Positions 9,610-20,801 of a DNA stretch of 64,000 nucleotides are shown in pieces. Position 1 is the first letter of the stretch. Every line of letters starts with the position of its first letter. A program made the translations under genes and the position numbers. The DNA comes from Maratus speciosus. Taxonomy: Eukaryota; Arthropoda; Arachnida; Araneae; Salticidae. Location of the stretch: assembly GCA_963932465.1 (NCBI GenBank), contig CAWVRF010001047.1:406001-470000 (forward strand), read 5' to 3'. The notes below the pieces were generated by a model, which had not been told where the DNA came from, made no database searches, and saw nothing but the letters and a program-made list of their open reading frames with translations.

Positions 9610-10384
9610 TTAAGTGGTCTCAGGAGTCTTACTTATTACCTGGCTGTGCAATTTAGCAGCTTGTCACATTTAATTTTTTTTCTCAGGCTCTATAAAACAT
9701 AAATGCATACAATTTTTAATATAGACAATCTAATATCACTTCTATTTAAAATATTTTTTTTTAAATATTCTATATTGATTTTTTTTTAATGTTTAATTTT
9801 GATAAAAAAATTAAAATTGTTTTTTGAATTGCATGCACTGCGCGCTAAACTGTAGCAAAACTATTGGTTCAAGAGCCCCAAAAATATTGATAATGATCTA
9901 AAACTAATGTATCTTGAACGTATACTTCATTTGTAAGCAATTTATTTATTTATTTTATTTTAAATTTAAATCTAAATTATAAGATTTTGAAAAGATTCAT
10001 TTTTTTATTGAAAAATTGCCAATTTTAAATAATCGATGCAATTATAATACTAAATTTGAAGTATACTTTAAGATACATTAGTTTTATATCATTATCAATA
10101 TTTTTGGGGGCTCTTGAACTAATAGTTTTGCTACAGTATTGCGCGCAGTGCATGCAAGTCAAAAATCAATTTTAAATAATTTATCAAAATTAAACACAAA
10201 TAAAATATAATAAAATTTCGATGTAGAATATTAAGAAACTTATTTTAAATAGAAGAGATATTAGGTTGTCTATATTTAAAATTTGTATGCATTTATGTTT
10301 TATAGAGACTGAGAAAAAAATTAATTGTGACATGCTGCTAAATTGCACCGCCAGGTAAAAAGTGAGACTCCTGAGACCCCTTAA
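9610..10384. mobile_element. Palindromic TTAA MITE, 775 bp
   Basis: TTAA borders at 9610-9613 and 10381-10384 flank TIRs GTGGTCTCAGGAGTCTTAC and GGGGTCTCAGGAGTCTCAC (17 of 19 identical). The inverted match extends nearly to the centre (for example AACTATTGGTTCAAGAGCCC / GGGCTCTTGAACTAATAGTT and GCATGCACTGCGCGC / GCGCGCAGTGCATGC). Family W sequence continues on both sides (AATGCTTCT and ATATCGAAAATA), so the host repeat was split. The element at 24028 shares the TIR but not the interior. piggyBac-like by TTAA target; non-coding. Confidence 0.75.
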
Positions 10385-10960
10385 ATATCGAAAATAGATT
10401 GCTTTCTTTGGTTTCTCAAGATAAAAAATGCTTCACTGAATAATGGAAAACTTGGAAAATATTATTTTTTTTACGTTCGTAGTTATATTATATTTTCCTA
10501 AATTGACAAACTTTTGATTTTTTATAGTGTAGAATAATTTCTACAGAAGATTCAGAATGCTTTTTGTATATTATGGAACTGATAAGGTTTATTATTTGCA
10601 AACTGTATCTGCGCAGCTTCATTTGAACAAGGATTTTCATTCAAGAATCGTATTTATTAGGCAAACAACAACAACAACAACAACAACAAAAGTAATTTAT
10701 CAAATTACAACGACCATTTGGAAAACGTTTTTTTCGAAGACTAAAATTTAAGACATAAAAAATCGCACTGAGTTGATCCTACATTACGTACGCCATGAAT
10801 TAAACATTAATAGTGTTATGACACGTAATAATTGCAAGCCAACAAAATCGCTTGCGACCCGTCAGATTTCATGAAACTTAAGTATTATCCATCCACCTGA
10901 AACTTACGTAAATATCCAAGCATTTCATTGGCTGTTCGGGAAAAAGGCTTTTCCATCGTC
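10385..10960. repeat. Family W remnant and (ACA)n tract
   Basis: 10385-10500 continues the W repeat (TTTGGTTTCTCAAGATAAAAAATGCTT). A nine-unit ACA tract lies at about 10662-10690. The rest, including a small inverted CAGATTTC/GAAATCTG pair near 10862-10980, holds nothing recognisable. Confidence 0.5.
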
Positions 10961-11460
10961 AGATTTCCAAGAAATCTGACGGCCAATTTTAAATGAAATT
11001 TCATTCTTAAACTTCTAAACATCCGACACTATTACTTTTTACACCGTTGGATAGAGAGAAAAATGTACTTTGAAATGCAATTTGTTTGAAAGCTGTATCT
11101 CAATTTGTTTCTGAGTTATTAATTTTTTTTGTAGTTTTTATTACTTTTTTGTCATAGTGGCAACAGAAAGTGTCCATCGTTGTTAAAATTAAAGGGAAAT
11201 ACAGATTACTGTATAGACCAATCAGAAAACGAATAAATTGCACATTAAACGAATGAAAACCTTCAGATATGCTTTTGATTTCCCATCCTGACGAGAACAA
11301 TAGCCATTTTTCCAAATAATTAAAAAAAAAAAAAAAAAAACCTAGTTTCTTTTTCCCCCGTTGATTTTCGGATACATTTCCGAGTATGTTTTCTAGCGTA
11401 TTAATCCGTTTTATCGTAGAGAAATATCGGATTTTAGGATACTATTCACCCTCAAGTGAA
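10961..11460 (+). repeat. Family Y fragment
   Basis: AACTTCTAAACATC, then AAAATGTACTTTGAAATGCAATTTGTTTGAAA, followed by TTTCTGAGTTATTAATTTT. The same order occurs around 60720-60780 plus 61859-61900, and in reverse around 57060-57260 and 40960-41100. A poly-A run ends the segment near 11322-11341. Confidence 0.45.
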
Positions 11461-11905
11461 CATTTTCAGCTGCGAAACGGAACATGCAAGAGCTACAAAA
11501 TATTATTAATTTTAATGATAATCTTAACTCTGTTAATTAATCATGTTTCTGTGTGATATATGTTTGTTGAGCATGAAAACATCTACTTGAAAATGGATAG
11601 TATCCTAAAACCTTTTTATCCTTAGTAAAACCTTAGTATCCTAAAACCTTTTAAAAAATTCTCTTTGATAAACCTGATTAATACACTGTAAAACTATACT
11701 CGAAAACGTTTTCGAAAATTAGTGGCAGCATGAAAACTTTGTTTTATAATTTTTTTTTTTAAATATTGAAAATACGTTGGTTTTTGAGGTTTCTAAGGAT
11801 AAAAAACGCTTTTCGGAATCGCGGATATCTCTGAAGTGATTATTGTATCTTTTCGTTCGTGGTAATACCACAGAATGATTATAAATGATTAGCTAAAGTA
11901 CCTGG
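11460..11905 (+). repeat. Family W fragment
   Basis: Contains AACTATACTCGAAAACGTTTTCGAAAATTAGTGGCAGC-like sequence (11690-11730) and TTTGAGGTTTCTAAGGATAAAAAACGCTTTTCGGAATCG-like sequence (11775-11820). These also occur near 9520, 10400, 17700-17830 and 58860-58990. The phrase ACCTGGCTTTGCCCGGGG follows at 11899. Confidence 0.5.
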
Positions 11906-12690
11906 CTTTGCCCGGGGTTTTAAACATGTTTGATTAGGAAAATCAATTTTAAAATTAAACGCCGTGCGGCACTGTGAATATTGCGCAAATAGGTTCTCTT
12001 TTTTAAGATATTGAAAGCCTTGAGAATGTTTGCTTTTATACCAGTATTTAAAAAAAATGTTTCCTAAGGCTATATTCTAAATATATTCTAAATAAATATA
12101 GCCTTGATACTTGAAAAAAATTGAAAAAGAAATTTAAATTCATGAAAAGGTCTTCGTGATATCAGTTTCTCTTGTAAAAGCCATGCATTACCCATACATT
12201 CGTTATAAATAGGAGATCATACGTGAATTAACCTATATTATTCACAACTAAAAAGAAATGGCGCATCTAGTATTTGTCGAGAATTCAATAAAAATCATGC
12301 ACTCGTGACATCATAATTCACTTTTATATTTTAACAGAATAATAAGGCTACTATAATTTGTGACTCGTGTGCTATAGCCAGTATGCACGTCAGGATACAT
12401 TGCCGTTATCATTATCTTTTCGTGAAGGTTTCGCTATGGTACTCCATTGTGAAATTTGGTAACTTTTGAAATTTAATATTTGAAAAACGGCATAATCATT
12501 AGATTCGAAATTTATATCAAGAAAAATACAATTTTTTACCTTTCTAACGCAGTTTGACTAACAATTTTCTGACAAATTCTTTTAGAGCTATTATTTTTTT
12601 TTCAGTAACTTCAAATGTTTCATTTTTCCAGATTAATCTGTGGCAACGATTGGGGAAAAAGCCAGTCGTCGGCAACGCGTAGCTTTTTAT
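11906..12690. other. Unassigned AT-rich sequence
   Basis: Nothing was recognised apart from local duplications such as CTAAATATATTCTAAATA near 12076 and GTATCCTAAAACCTT-type repeats just upstream. Confidence 0.3.
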
Positions 12691-12805
12691 TAAAGAGGAT
12701 TATCCCAACTTTACAGGGATATTAAAAATAAACAAAAAAAAAGTGTGCAACCTTGTGTTAATTGGAAATGACAAATAACAGTTGGAAGTTTAAATTTCAA
12801 CATAG

Positions 12806-13497
12806 TTATAAGAGTTCAATCTGTGCTCCTCCAAAAATAACCATACGAACGATATCGAGGCGGTACGATAATTCATTACACCCCCAGCATGATTTTTACA
12901 ATAATTTACCACTTTTTTTCAGCATGTCAGGTGTGAATGGGCAGAGCCCGATCAAGTTAAAGTTGGGCCCAGGGCCTATTAAAAAGTTGGGCCCTCCCTA
13001 CCTCCCCATTCCCAGCGACACTTTAAAAAAAATAGTAGGTTTATATGATGAGTTGACAAAGTTATTTGGGTGAAAGTTTCAAGTTTACAAAAAAAAAAAA
13101 AAACTTACAAGAACAATCAAGAAAATGAATTACCGACCACTTTTCCAAATAAGCATTTTTATAATTCACAAACATCTATGATCCACAGTTTATGTTGCAG
13201 AATAAATGAGGACGTCTTTTTCAAAAATTTTATTGAGTCATTCAGAATATTTAAATTTTACGCTTCATATTTTATAAAACAATATTATTTGAAAAGTATT
13301 TGATTAAGGAAAAAAAAAAAATCAGCCACATAATTTGTGGGCCCTTGAAATTAGTGGGCCCAGGGCCGAGGCCCCGGAGGCCCGTGAATTAATCAGGCAC
13401 TGTGAATAGCTGCAGATATGCGTGTCCTAAGTTTTTCAACATCAGTTGGTAGCGGTTGAACAAACGCCTGACCTTTGATGAGGCCCCACAAAAAAGA
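12806..13497 (-). pseudogene. Mariner-family transposase C-terminal relic, split by a MITE
   Basis: On the minus strand from about 13494 a frame reads LWGLIKGQAFVQPLPTDVEK, then LRTRISAAI. This is the FLWG...PLPT segment typical of the C-terminal DDE region of mariner-like transposases. At 13402 it is interrupted by the hAT-like MITE. Past the MITE it resumes (frameshifted) as TPDMLKK and, at about 12866-12806, YRLDIVRMVIFGGAQIELL followed by a stop. The family tail is normally YRLDVCR..GAHIEHL. The N-terminal HTH and the first catalytic Asp residues are absent. Inactive. Confidence 0.8.
12942..13402. mobile_element. hAT-like MITE with 8-bp target duplication
   Basis: The ends are CAGAGCCCGATCAA and (reverse complement of the right end) CAGTGCCTGATTAA, followed by GGGCCCAGGGCC-rich subterminal sequence on both sides. 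Flanking 8-mers are TGAATGGG (12934-12941) and TGAATAGC (13403-13410), 6 of 8 identical. CAG-type ends and 8-bp duplications are typical of hAT elements. It lies inside the mariner transposase relic. Non-coding interior with a poly-A tract at 13088. Confidence 0.75.
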
Positions 13498-13498
13498 T

Positions 13499-13584
13499 CA
13501 TGCTGAGAAAAATTGTGGGATGTGTTATCGTACTGCCTCGATATCGTTCGTGTTTCCGGAGGGGCTCACGTTGAACACTTATAA
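13499..13584 (+). pseudogene. Second mariner-family transposase tail, opposite strand
   Basis: On the plus strand a frame ends in LWDVLSYCLDIVRVSGGAHVEHL plus stop (TAA at 13582-13584). The ending GGAHVEHL is a better match to the mariner family tail than the minus-strand copy. Its downstream sequence (AACTGTGTTGAATTTAAACTTTC) is the reverse complement of the sequence downstream of the minus copy (12783-12805). The two tails therefore belong to two copies of one element, fused head to head at about 13495-13500. Confidence 0.75.
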
Positions 13585-13859
13585 CTGTGTTGAATTTAAA
13601 CTTTCAATTATTATTTTTGATTTCCGATGAACAACAATGTTGTGTTTTTTTTTTCAATTCCTACTATTAGCTGACACTCTCCCTATATTTATTTATTTTT
13701 ATATTTATCTTGTTCAAATTTTTCAATCGTTAATAAAATATTCATTATTCATCCTATCAAGTCGAAATAAATTTTTTAAAACTTGTACTGGATGACAATG
13801 GATGTTAATACAGTTTTTTCAAATATTAATTCGTTAATTTTAGTTTTGCATGGGAAACA

Positions 13860-14165
13860 AAATGGCGGCCATTGGTTATTGAAGTTCAATAAAAGTATTT
13901 TCAATAAGGTGTTACCATAGGGGAGACCCTGTTCTGTCGCCAAATACCGCCAAGTTTGTCGCCAACTTCGCGATATATTGCCAAATTTGGCGGCCAAAAT
14001 GAGTCACCAAAAGTGACGCCAATTTGGCAATATCTCTAATATTTCGCCAAATTCCCATAGAGTTTCATTGTAAACCTACTTGCTTATAGAAAATCAACAA
14101 ATTGAGATATTTTAATGCAACAAAAACTAATATTAGCTTAAGGGATAATATTAAATTTTTCTTTG
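13860..14165 (+). repeat. Repeat family V, copy 1
   Basis: Begins ATTGGTTATTGAA, then ACCCTGTTCTGTCGCCAAAT, several TTTGGCGAT / TCGCCAAATT repeats, ATATCTCTAATATTTCGCC, and ends TTAAGGGATAATATTA. Same order at 54375-54699 (with 55316-55345) and in reverse at 59585-59850. The terminal TTAAGGGAT.ATATTA here is the uninterrupted form of the site where the SINE dimer inserted at 54700. Confidence 0.65.
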
Positions 14166-14689
14166 TTGGCTTAAGTAGGAATTGACTTTAAAAACAAAAT
14201 TTTTATATTACTTGTTTTTTGTTTCTTTTTAAAAGCCCAGTAAAATTGGGATATTTATTTATAGTTACCCTGTAGATTAGGAAACTTTTGTCTTTTTTTA
14301 TAGTGTACGTACGCACAGACATAAATACATTGAACGCTGTTTATATGTATGGAAACTTAGCTGTTAAGTATTTGAACTATGAACATATGGATGTAAATTT
14401 GTACTTCGAACTTTTTGATTTTACTAACTTCTTAAAAGCATATTTATTTAACATTTAATAGCCTTTAGATGTAAAAGAAAATAATGAGTCTCATATTATA
14501 ACAGTTTTTTTTTTTATGGAATCATAATTTTCTAATAAAAACTCTGTGAGACACTGTAAATTACTAGATGAATGCTACTTTTGATTATGATCTGATTTAT
14601 AGATTTTATTTGCTTTAACGCATATGAGCAGTATACTTTTGAGTGTAATTTTTTTGCAGAAATATAGGAAGGTTTGGTTGTGTTTATGA
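14166..14689. other. Unassigned AT-rich sequence
   Basis: No feature recognised; 14280-14330 (GGAAACTTTTGTCTTTTTTATAG) resembles the end of family W copies near 59040. Confidence 0.3.
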
Positions 14690-14916
14690 CGGCCAATTAT
14701 CAACACGAGGGATATAGTCCCTAAGGGGGGGGGGGAGTGCCCTCCGTGGGGGTCTTTCTAAGGGAACCTAACCCGTATTTACGCTTGGAAATCCAAGGTT
14801 CGAAGAAAACTACTAAAACTCCGAACGATTAGGTCGACGGGCGCGATTGGGTTCGAACCCAGCACCTCGTCAACCAGCTTCGAGAGCAGAACCTCTCGGC
14901 CACTGGTGGTGCATAG
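14690..14916 (-). mobile_element. SINE with serine-tRNA-like head
   Basis: On the minus strand from 14912 the sequence has an A box TGGCCGAGAGG, a CTCTCGAAG anticodon-loop-like segment (CGA, Ser) and a B box GGTTCGAACC followed by CAATCGCGCCC. Serine tRNAs begin with TGGCCGAGTGG, so the head is Ser-like. Acceptor halves do not pair and the variable arm is short, so it is not a functional tRNA. The body continues to about 14690 and contains a 10-G run at 14727. One copy only in this window. Confidence 0.65.
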
Positions 14917-16799
14917 CAAGGTTTGGAAACATTAAACTATGTTAATTTTGAATTACATAATCTTTCTTGATATCTTTCTACTTCCGCAGAAATTTATTTT
15001 ATTAAAGGTAATTGTGTTTATATTAACTTTGTTTTCATATTTACATTCTTTTTCTGCCTTTTCTTTTTATTTCGTTCATTAAGTTCGTATTCCATAAGAA
15101 AAAGCTAATGAGATTATTCAAATTTGCAATGTACATACATTTAACGTCTGTATTTAAAATTTTTAAATTACTAGATAAAATAAGACAGACTTGAATACAT
15201 TTTAAAATAAAAATTTTAAAAATTATTAAAAACAATAAAAATACATTTATTATACGTGCAATCGCAAGGCCTCGCCTGTACAAATTAACCAATGTAAACA
15301 AACAACAAGGCGAATCAAGTACATTTAAAGTTAAAGTTATCTTTCCAGAAACAGACTATATTAAACAGGAACAAAACAGGCTTTATTCAATGTCGACGAT
15401 CGTATCTGAGTAAACCAGCCTTCTAGGAACGATCTACCGTGAAAATTATCTATTATCCCGATACCGTGATTATAGTTACTGTGATTATGTTATTCAAATT
15501 ATCTATTGTGTATTTATAAATATCCATATTGAAAGAGGAAGAAATAGGGGGCAGTGTTCGAACCGTTGCTTTGGTTAAAGTTTTGCATATAGTTTTCGAT
15601 GTTTTTCTAAATTACGAGCTGTCGATTTAACGAACTATTTTTGTATTCTCTTCGAATTCGTAAAGTCGAGTGTGTACTGTTGTACTGTTGTAAGCAAAGT
15701 TGTTAACAGAATTGTGTGCTTCGCCACTATTAGTAGAATTCGGAAACTCGCTTTCATTTGTAATGTTGTTATAGAAAATAATTTTTAATACACACTGTTT
15801 AGGAAGTTTACTTCTAAAATTAAAAGTATTTTTGCTAATCCTTAGTTTAATTATGCCATCGAATTTTTTCCCTCAAAATCTTTATGCCAAATTTTAATAA
15901 ATATTTATTTTTAACGACTTAGAATCATTATATGATATTATAGTCCCAACGTGCGCTATTTACTAGAACTTTAATTAAATAATATTTTCAAAAATATCCA
16001 TATTTATTGAAATGCATTTTCTCTGCGCCATTAGTTTAGACAGACTAATTTAGTCCAATACAGTTTGTTTTGTACGGAGAATATCCTAGCTGAAAAAGCT
16101 TTTAAGTACTTCATTTTTTTTATCTTAAGAAGTTTCGAAACTTCTTCTATTCACATTAGAAAAAAAAATATTTGCTCTTCAAACTTGCACTATAGTGTTA
16201 TCTTATTAAAACAATATTTTAAAGAAACTCCCTTGAAATAAATATAGAATGCATTTCATTAGAAGAAAAAATTAAAAAGTGAAAAAGAAACAATTTTTCT
16301 AGTACTAAATGCAAGAAAAAAGAAATATCTATTAACTTTTAGTGATACCAATTTCTTAATTTATTTTATCAATTTAAATGTCTTAATTATTAAAATTATC
16401 CATTCAGAAAAATATAAGATTATAAGAAAAACAACACTGCAGTTTTTTTCTGATACTCTATTGCACTGTAAATATGCATTACACTATTATTTACAGGTTT
16501 TCTTTTATGAGAATACTTTCACTTTCGGAACAGGTTTCGAAAAAAAAATATCCTGATTAAATAAAATCTTATAGACAAAATCGAAAAATTAAAAAAAAAA
16601 AAAAACGGTATTTGCAGAGATAGATCTCAGCTATCCAATACAAAGAATAAAAAAACATTTAAAAATACTGAAATGCAAACGAGATATCTTAAAATATGTC
16701 TTCCATAGGATTAACATGAGCCAGCGGATATTTTCGCGCTAGGGAAGTAGCCCCTTAATGTAGAAAAATACAATATAACAAAAAACGAAAATATAGAAT
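14917..16799. other. Long unassigned AT-rich stretch
   Basis: No repeat boundaries, coding homology or RNA genes were recognised. There are many A/T homopolymers. The block 15410-15790 is slightly richer in GC (TCGACGATCGTATC, ATTATCCCGATACCGTGATTA) but has no open frame worth reporting. Confidence 0.35.
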
Positions 16800-17880
16800 A
16801 ACCTCCTTCTAGTTACCTCACAATTACGAAAGGCGGTTTTTACTTTTAGAAGCTTCAGAAACCAATATATTTTTGATATTTAAAGAACCATTCATAAAAA
16901 CAAAGTTTTTTGTTTCTACCACTGAATTTGGGAACGTTTTCAAATAGATCTTATAGAGTATTGATCAATTTTAACAACCCAGGATATAAGTATTTCGAAT
17001 ACTATCAACTCACAAGTAAAAGTTTTCGTGGTCAACAAACATGTTTTACAAACAAACATCACAAATTAGCATTTGCATTAAAATTAATATTCTTTTGTTA
17101 CTTTTGCATGCATAAATTGAGTTACGTTGCTGAGAATATTTGACTGATAATTGATAGCCCCTTAACTCTTAAATGCCTGAGTTTTCAAAAATCATTGTAG
17201 TAATGTTTTTCGGCTTTCAATTTTTAAATAAATCATGGGAAAAATACTTTAAAAAATCATATTTTGTTTTAAGTATAGTTTACGGCTAAAAAACAGTTTG
17301 TTACTAATCGGCAATACTGGTGTTTAATTGAAAAATAATTTGCCTTGATAAAATTCTATAATATTAAACACACAAGAATTTTAGGAACTATAATAAGAAA
17401 TAAATTTCACTTGCTCACTGCAGGTCAAAATAGGGTATTCCGCAAGCTCCCAAACAAAACAAAAAGAACAAGTAGCAACAATTGAAAAAGTAAATCTATA
17501 TTTATTCTTAAACAGCACATGTGTTGACATCTACAAGTTGAAAATCGATTTAATAATATTTTCAGAATGTATTTTATTGACAACATTAGGCATTATAGCT
17601 TCAATATTATTCTAATAGTATTTTAGAGCTTAAATTGGGTATGTTGCCGAAAAGCAACACCAGGCATTTAAGGGTTAAAATCTTATATTGCGAATTCGCG
17701 AAAACTGATTTATACACTATAAAAACTGCAAAAGAAACTTCGTTTTAATAGATGCTTCTTTAACTCTTGAAAAAAATGTTATTTTATGAGATTTTTAAAG
17801 ATACAAAACGAGTTTCGGTATCGTGGGTACCTCGGAAGAGATTATTATGTATTTTCGTACTTGGTCAAGTTATATTTACG
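16800..17880. repeat. Palindromic repeat family W, copy split by a MITE
   Basis: The left part (16840-16940) is the reverse complement of W sequence (AGCTTCAGAAACCAATATATT, GGGAACGTTTTC), and the right part (17690-17880) is the direct W sequence. Between them 17020-17160 matches 58690-58800 (AACATTAAAATTAATATTC, AAATTGAGTTACG). The same left-reverse/right-direct arrangement occurs at 57430-59030, so W is itself a foldback repeat of about 0.6-1.5 kb. The TTAA MITE 17162-17678 is inserted in it. Confidence 0.5.
17162..17678 (+). mobile_element. TTAA MITE (TIR CYCTTAAATGCC), copy 1
   Basis: TTAA at 17162-17165 and 17675-17678; TIRs CTCTTAAATGCCTG and CAGGCATTTAAGGG read inward. The interior matches the reverse complement of 53288-53806 along nearly its whole length (for example CTTGCTCACTGCAG / CTGCAGTGAGCAAG and AGGAACTATAATAAGAAA). 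At 517 versus 519 bp the two copies are similar in age and structure. piggyBac-type target site; non-autonomous. Confidence 0.8.
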
Positions 17881-18185
17881 TAAATAAATAAAAAAAAAGC
17901 ATTTGTCTTTTTTTACATTCTAGCATTCGCCGTGGTAAATGAAATATGGAGAAAAACGCAAGATTGATAAACTGATTCTTCATGACAACAAATAAAATCA
18001 CCTTTAATTCGATTCATAACCTTTTTCTATAATGTTTTATTACTTTAAGTCATAAGAAAAAAGTGAATATTTTAAATAAAATGAATATAAAAGCACAAAT
18101 AATTGTACAAAATTTACTTTCAGGTGCATACATATAATATAAATATATTTAAAATACAAATTAAAAATATCTTAAAATACATTAG

Positions 18186-18232
18186 AAAAACACAAACCGT
18201 TTTCAACCATTACAAGACCGTCATCAGTAGGA
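18186..18232 (-). ncRNA. Hammerhead-like motif after the Penelope-like relic, decayed
   Basis: On the minus strand CTGATGA (18227-18221) is followed by C, a G-U-rich stem GGTC/GGTT with loop TTGTAATG, and GAAAACGG. Core order is right, but stem II relies on wobble pairs and stem I does not pair. It is reported because of its position just 3' of the endonuclease fragment. Confidence 0.4.
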
Positions 18233-18360
18233 TTTAAATGTTGTTATTATTTTCTTTGCGCTTATTCGAGAATTGTCCAGATGAAAACATTATAATTTAA
18301 AGGTTGTACGTCAGATGAGATGCCAGATAAAGCTATTCAAATTTTCAACAAAACGAGCTT

Positions 18361-18563
18361 TTATCTATTATGCAGTAAATATCTCCATACTCCAGGGATA
18401 TCGCATGAAAGTGTATCGTTACAAGCTGTATCTTTATTAGCAATTATTTCAATTGATTCTCTTATGATGGCTTCCTGGTAATTATTTGTACGAAAGATAA
18501 TTTTCGATTTATTAAAATCTATCTTTATAGGTTGAGTTTGAGCTAATCTTGATAATGCAGTAT
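18361..18563 (-). pseudogene. Penelope-like GIY-YIG endonuclease C-terminus
   Basis: The minus strand reads DTALSRLAQTQPIKIDFNKS, then KIIFRTNNYQEAIIRESIEI, then a short tail ending in IPGVWRYLLHNR and a stop (18361-18363). This matches the end of Penelope-like proteins, where SALA.H...H.IDF is followed by a YxxRxIREAIEI helix and a hydrophobic tail. The GIY-YIG motif and reverse transcriptase upstream are missing. The hammerhead-like motif lies about 135 bp downstream, where Penelope-like elements carry it. Inactive fragment. Confidence 0.65.
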
Positions 18564-18949
18564 CGTAAATATTTTAATTTCTTTAAAAATAAACAAAACT
18601 AACTTTAGGCGAAACTTCAAAATTCCAGAGAGCTTTTGTTACTTCTTTGCCAGAGTAAATTTTAATCATCTATTAGATTAAAATCTGTGTGTCTGTTTCC
18701 ACAACTACTCCTCATAGAATATAGAACGTGGGTTAATGTAATTAACACCACTTATCCGCGTGGTTCCGAGAATTTCGTATAAGCCCTCACAATTGTAAAA
18801 TTTGAATTAGTTTCCGAGATATTAAATTTTTTTTTGTACTTTTTGATAGGAACTACATTATTCCATTTTGTGGATAAAAGAGAAAAAAGGGGAAATGATA
18901 AGGATTTTTTTCTTTTTTATGTTATAATTTTCGATTTGAATAAATGGAG

Positions 18950-19720
18950 GAAAAATATCTTGATTAAATTAAATTTTTCAAGAAAAATCGAAGAAATAAA
19001 AACATATTTTCACATACTCATGCTTCACGAATCAATTTATTCTACAGAATCAAAAATCGTCTGTCGACGTATTGACATTTAGAAATAAATCCTTGCATCG
19101 TAAGTTTTTTTTTTTTCAGCTTTGCTTTTAACCGAGGAGGTATAGTTAAGCTCCTTACATTTAGGTGAATAATTCAACAGCACTTCTATTCAACAGCACT
19201 GAATTTAAAGAATAAGCCTATATCTTGATTAAATTAAATTTTCCAAGAAAAATCGAAGAAATCAAAACATATTTTCTGATATCAAAACTTTACAAATCAA
19301 TTTATTCTACAGAATAAAAAATCGTCAGTCACAATACTGACATTTTGAATCATTGCATTGCAGATTTTTTCAGCTTTACATTCAATCAAGGAGAATTATA
19401 TAAACTCTGAATTTAGGTAGACAATTATTGAACCCCATTCAAAAGAGCTGAATTTAAAGAATAAGCCTAGATTAACTTAAATTCTCCAAGAAAAATCGAA
19501 GAAATAAAAAAAAATATTTTCTCATATCAAAGCTTCATAAATCAAATTATTCTACAGAATCAAAAGCCGTTAATCGCAATATTAACATTTAGAAATCATT
19601 GCATCTCAGATTTTTTAAGCTTTACATTCAACCAAGGTGGAATATTTAAACTCCTTGAATTTAGGTGGACAATTAATGACCCATATTCACAAGAACTGAA
19701 TTTAAAGATTCAGCTTATAC
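18950..19720 (+). repeat. Three-unit tandem repeat, about 245-265 bp per unit
   Basis: The anchor AAGAAAAATCGAAGAA occurs at about 18980, 19245 and 19488. Each unit continues with TATTTTC.CATA, CAATTTATTCTACAGAAT, a GTC/CAATA TTGACATTT phrase, a T-rich tract plus CAGCTTT, and ACTGAATTTAAAGAATAAGCC. Units are diverged. An 82-codon frame in unit 1 is not kept in units 2 and 3. Confidence 0.75.
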
Positions 19721-20801
19721 TATTTTCAATTATTTGTTTTTGAATGTTGGCTGTTAAAACGTTTCACAAGGGCGCTAAAAGTAGATTGGTTTTTCGTGTA
19801 ATAATGAGATTTTTTTTTATTCGTAAAGAATTTAAATGAGAAAACTAACATATTTTTTATAAACTCGTCAAAGAGACGTCATTTTTAATTAACCAGCTCA
19901 AAAATTAGAAAACAAACTTTAAAAGAACCAACATATAGGGGAGAGTAGCCATATTTGGACCGCCGCTTTAATTGGACCGTTGTCATTCTGCCGTTAATTA
20001 CAAGAAGAGACTCCATCTACCGCTGAAATCCTACTCATCAGAATGACGTTACTCAAGATTAGAAAAAGCAGCCGCCTACCACGTGCTGTTTTCAGACAAT
20101 TTAAAAAACCTAAAGTTAGCTGTTTTGATCTAATTTTTTCCTACTAAACGTAAGTGAATATTTTAAAACTAAGGTAAGTCGTTATGTTTTCATATACATA
20201 TATGAATTCATCTGTTTATTGCGCATATTTTTCACGCGGATTTGTTTGATTTCGTTTTTGTTCTTAGTCTTGAAATTAACTGTTTTAAAAACTGACGCAG
20301 TTGCGGTAATTGAGCCAATTTAAGTTGCTTAAATTGGACCAGATATGCGATCATAAATTTGAAAAGTAAGTAATGAATTTCGAGGACGGTACGCTTGGTA
20401 TATCATTTTTTAAATATTTTATAATATATTACTATCTCCATACAAGTTTTTTTTGTATAAATGGATTAATTTTTTTACACAGTTTAGGCTTATAAAAACA
20501 TAAAAATATTTTTACATGCCTATGCAATAAATTCTGTTTGCAGTGTCTTTTAACTTGTATGTAATTGTATTTATTTTCTTTGACTTTTTTATTCCTATGG
20601 CATATTTGATTTACAGAGTTGAATTCAAACATTTCCCTCCTGCAGGATATTTCTGATGGAAGACCTTTTACAGTTCTGGAGGGTAAAATTATACTTTTAT
20701 GCTATTAAAATGCATAAAATTTCAAACCTTGATGAAAATGCTGAAAAAGACATAGACAAACTGTCTGGAAGAAAAGCACCCGTGACAGCAAAAGCTGTTA
20801 A

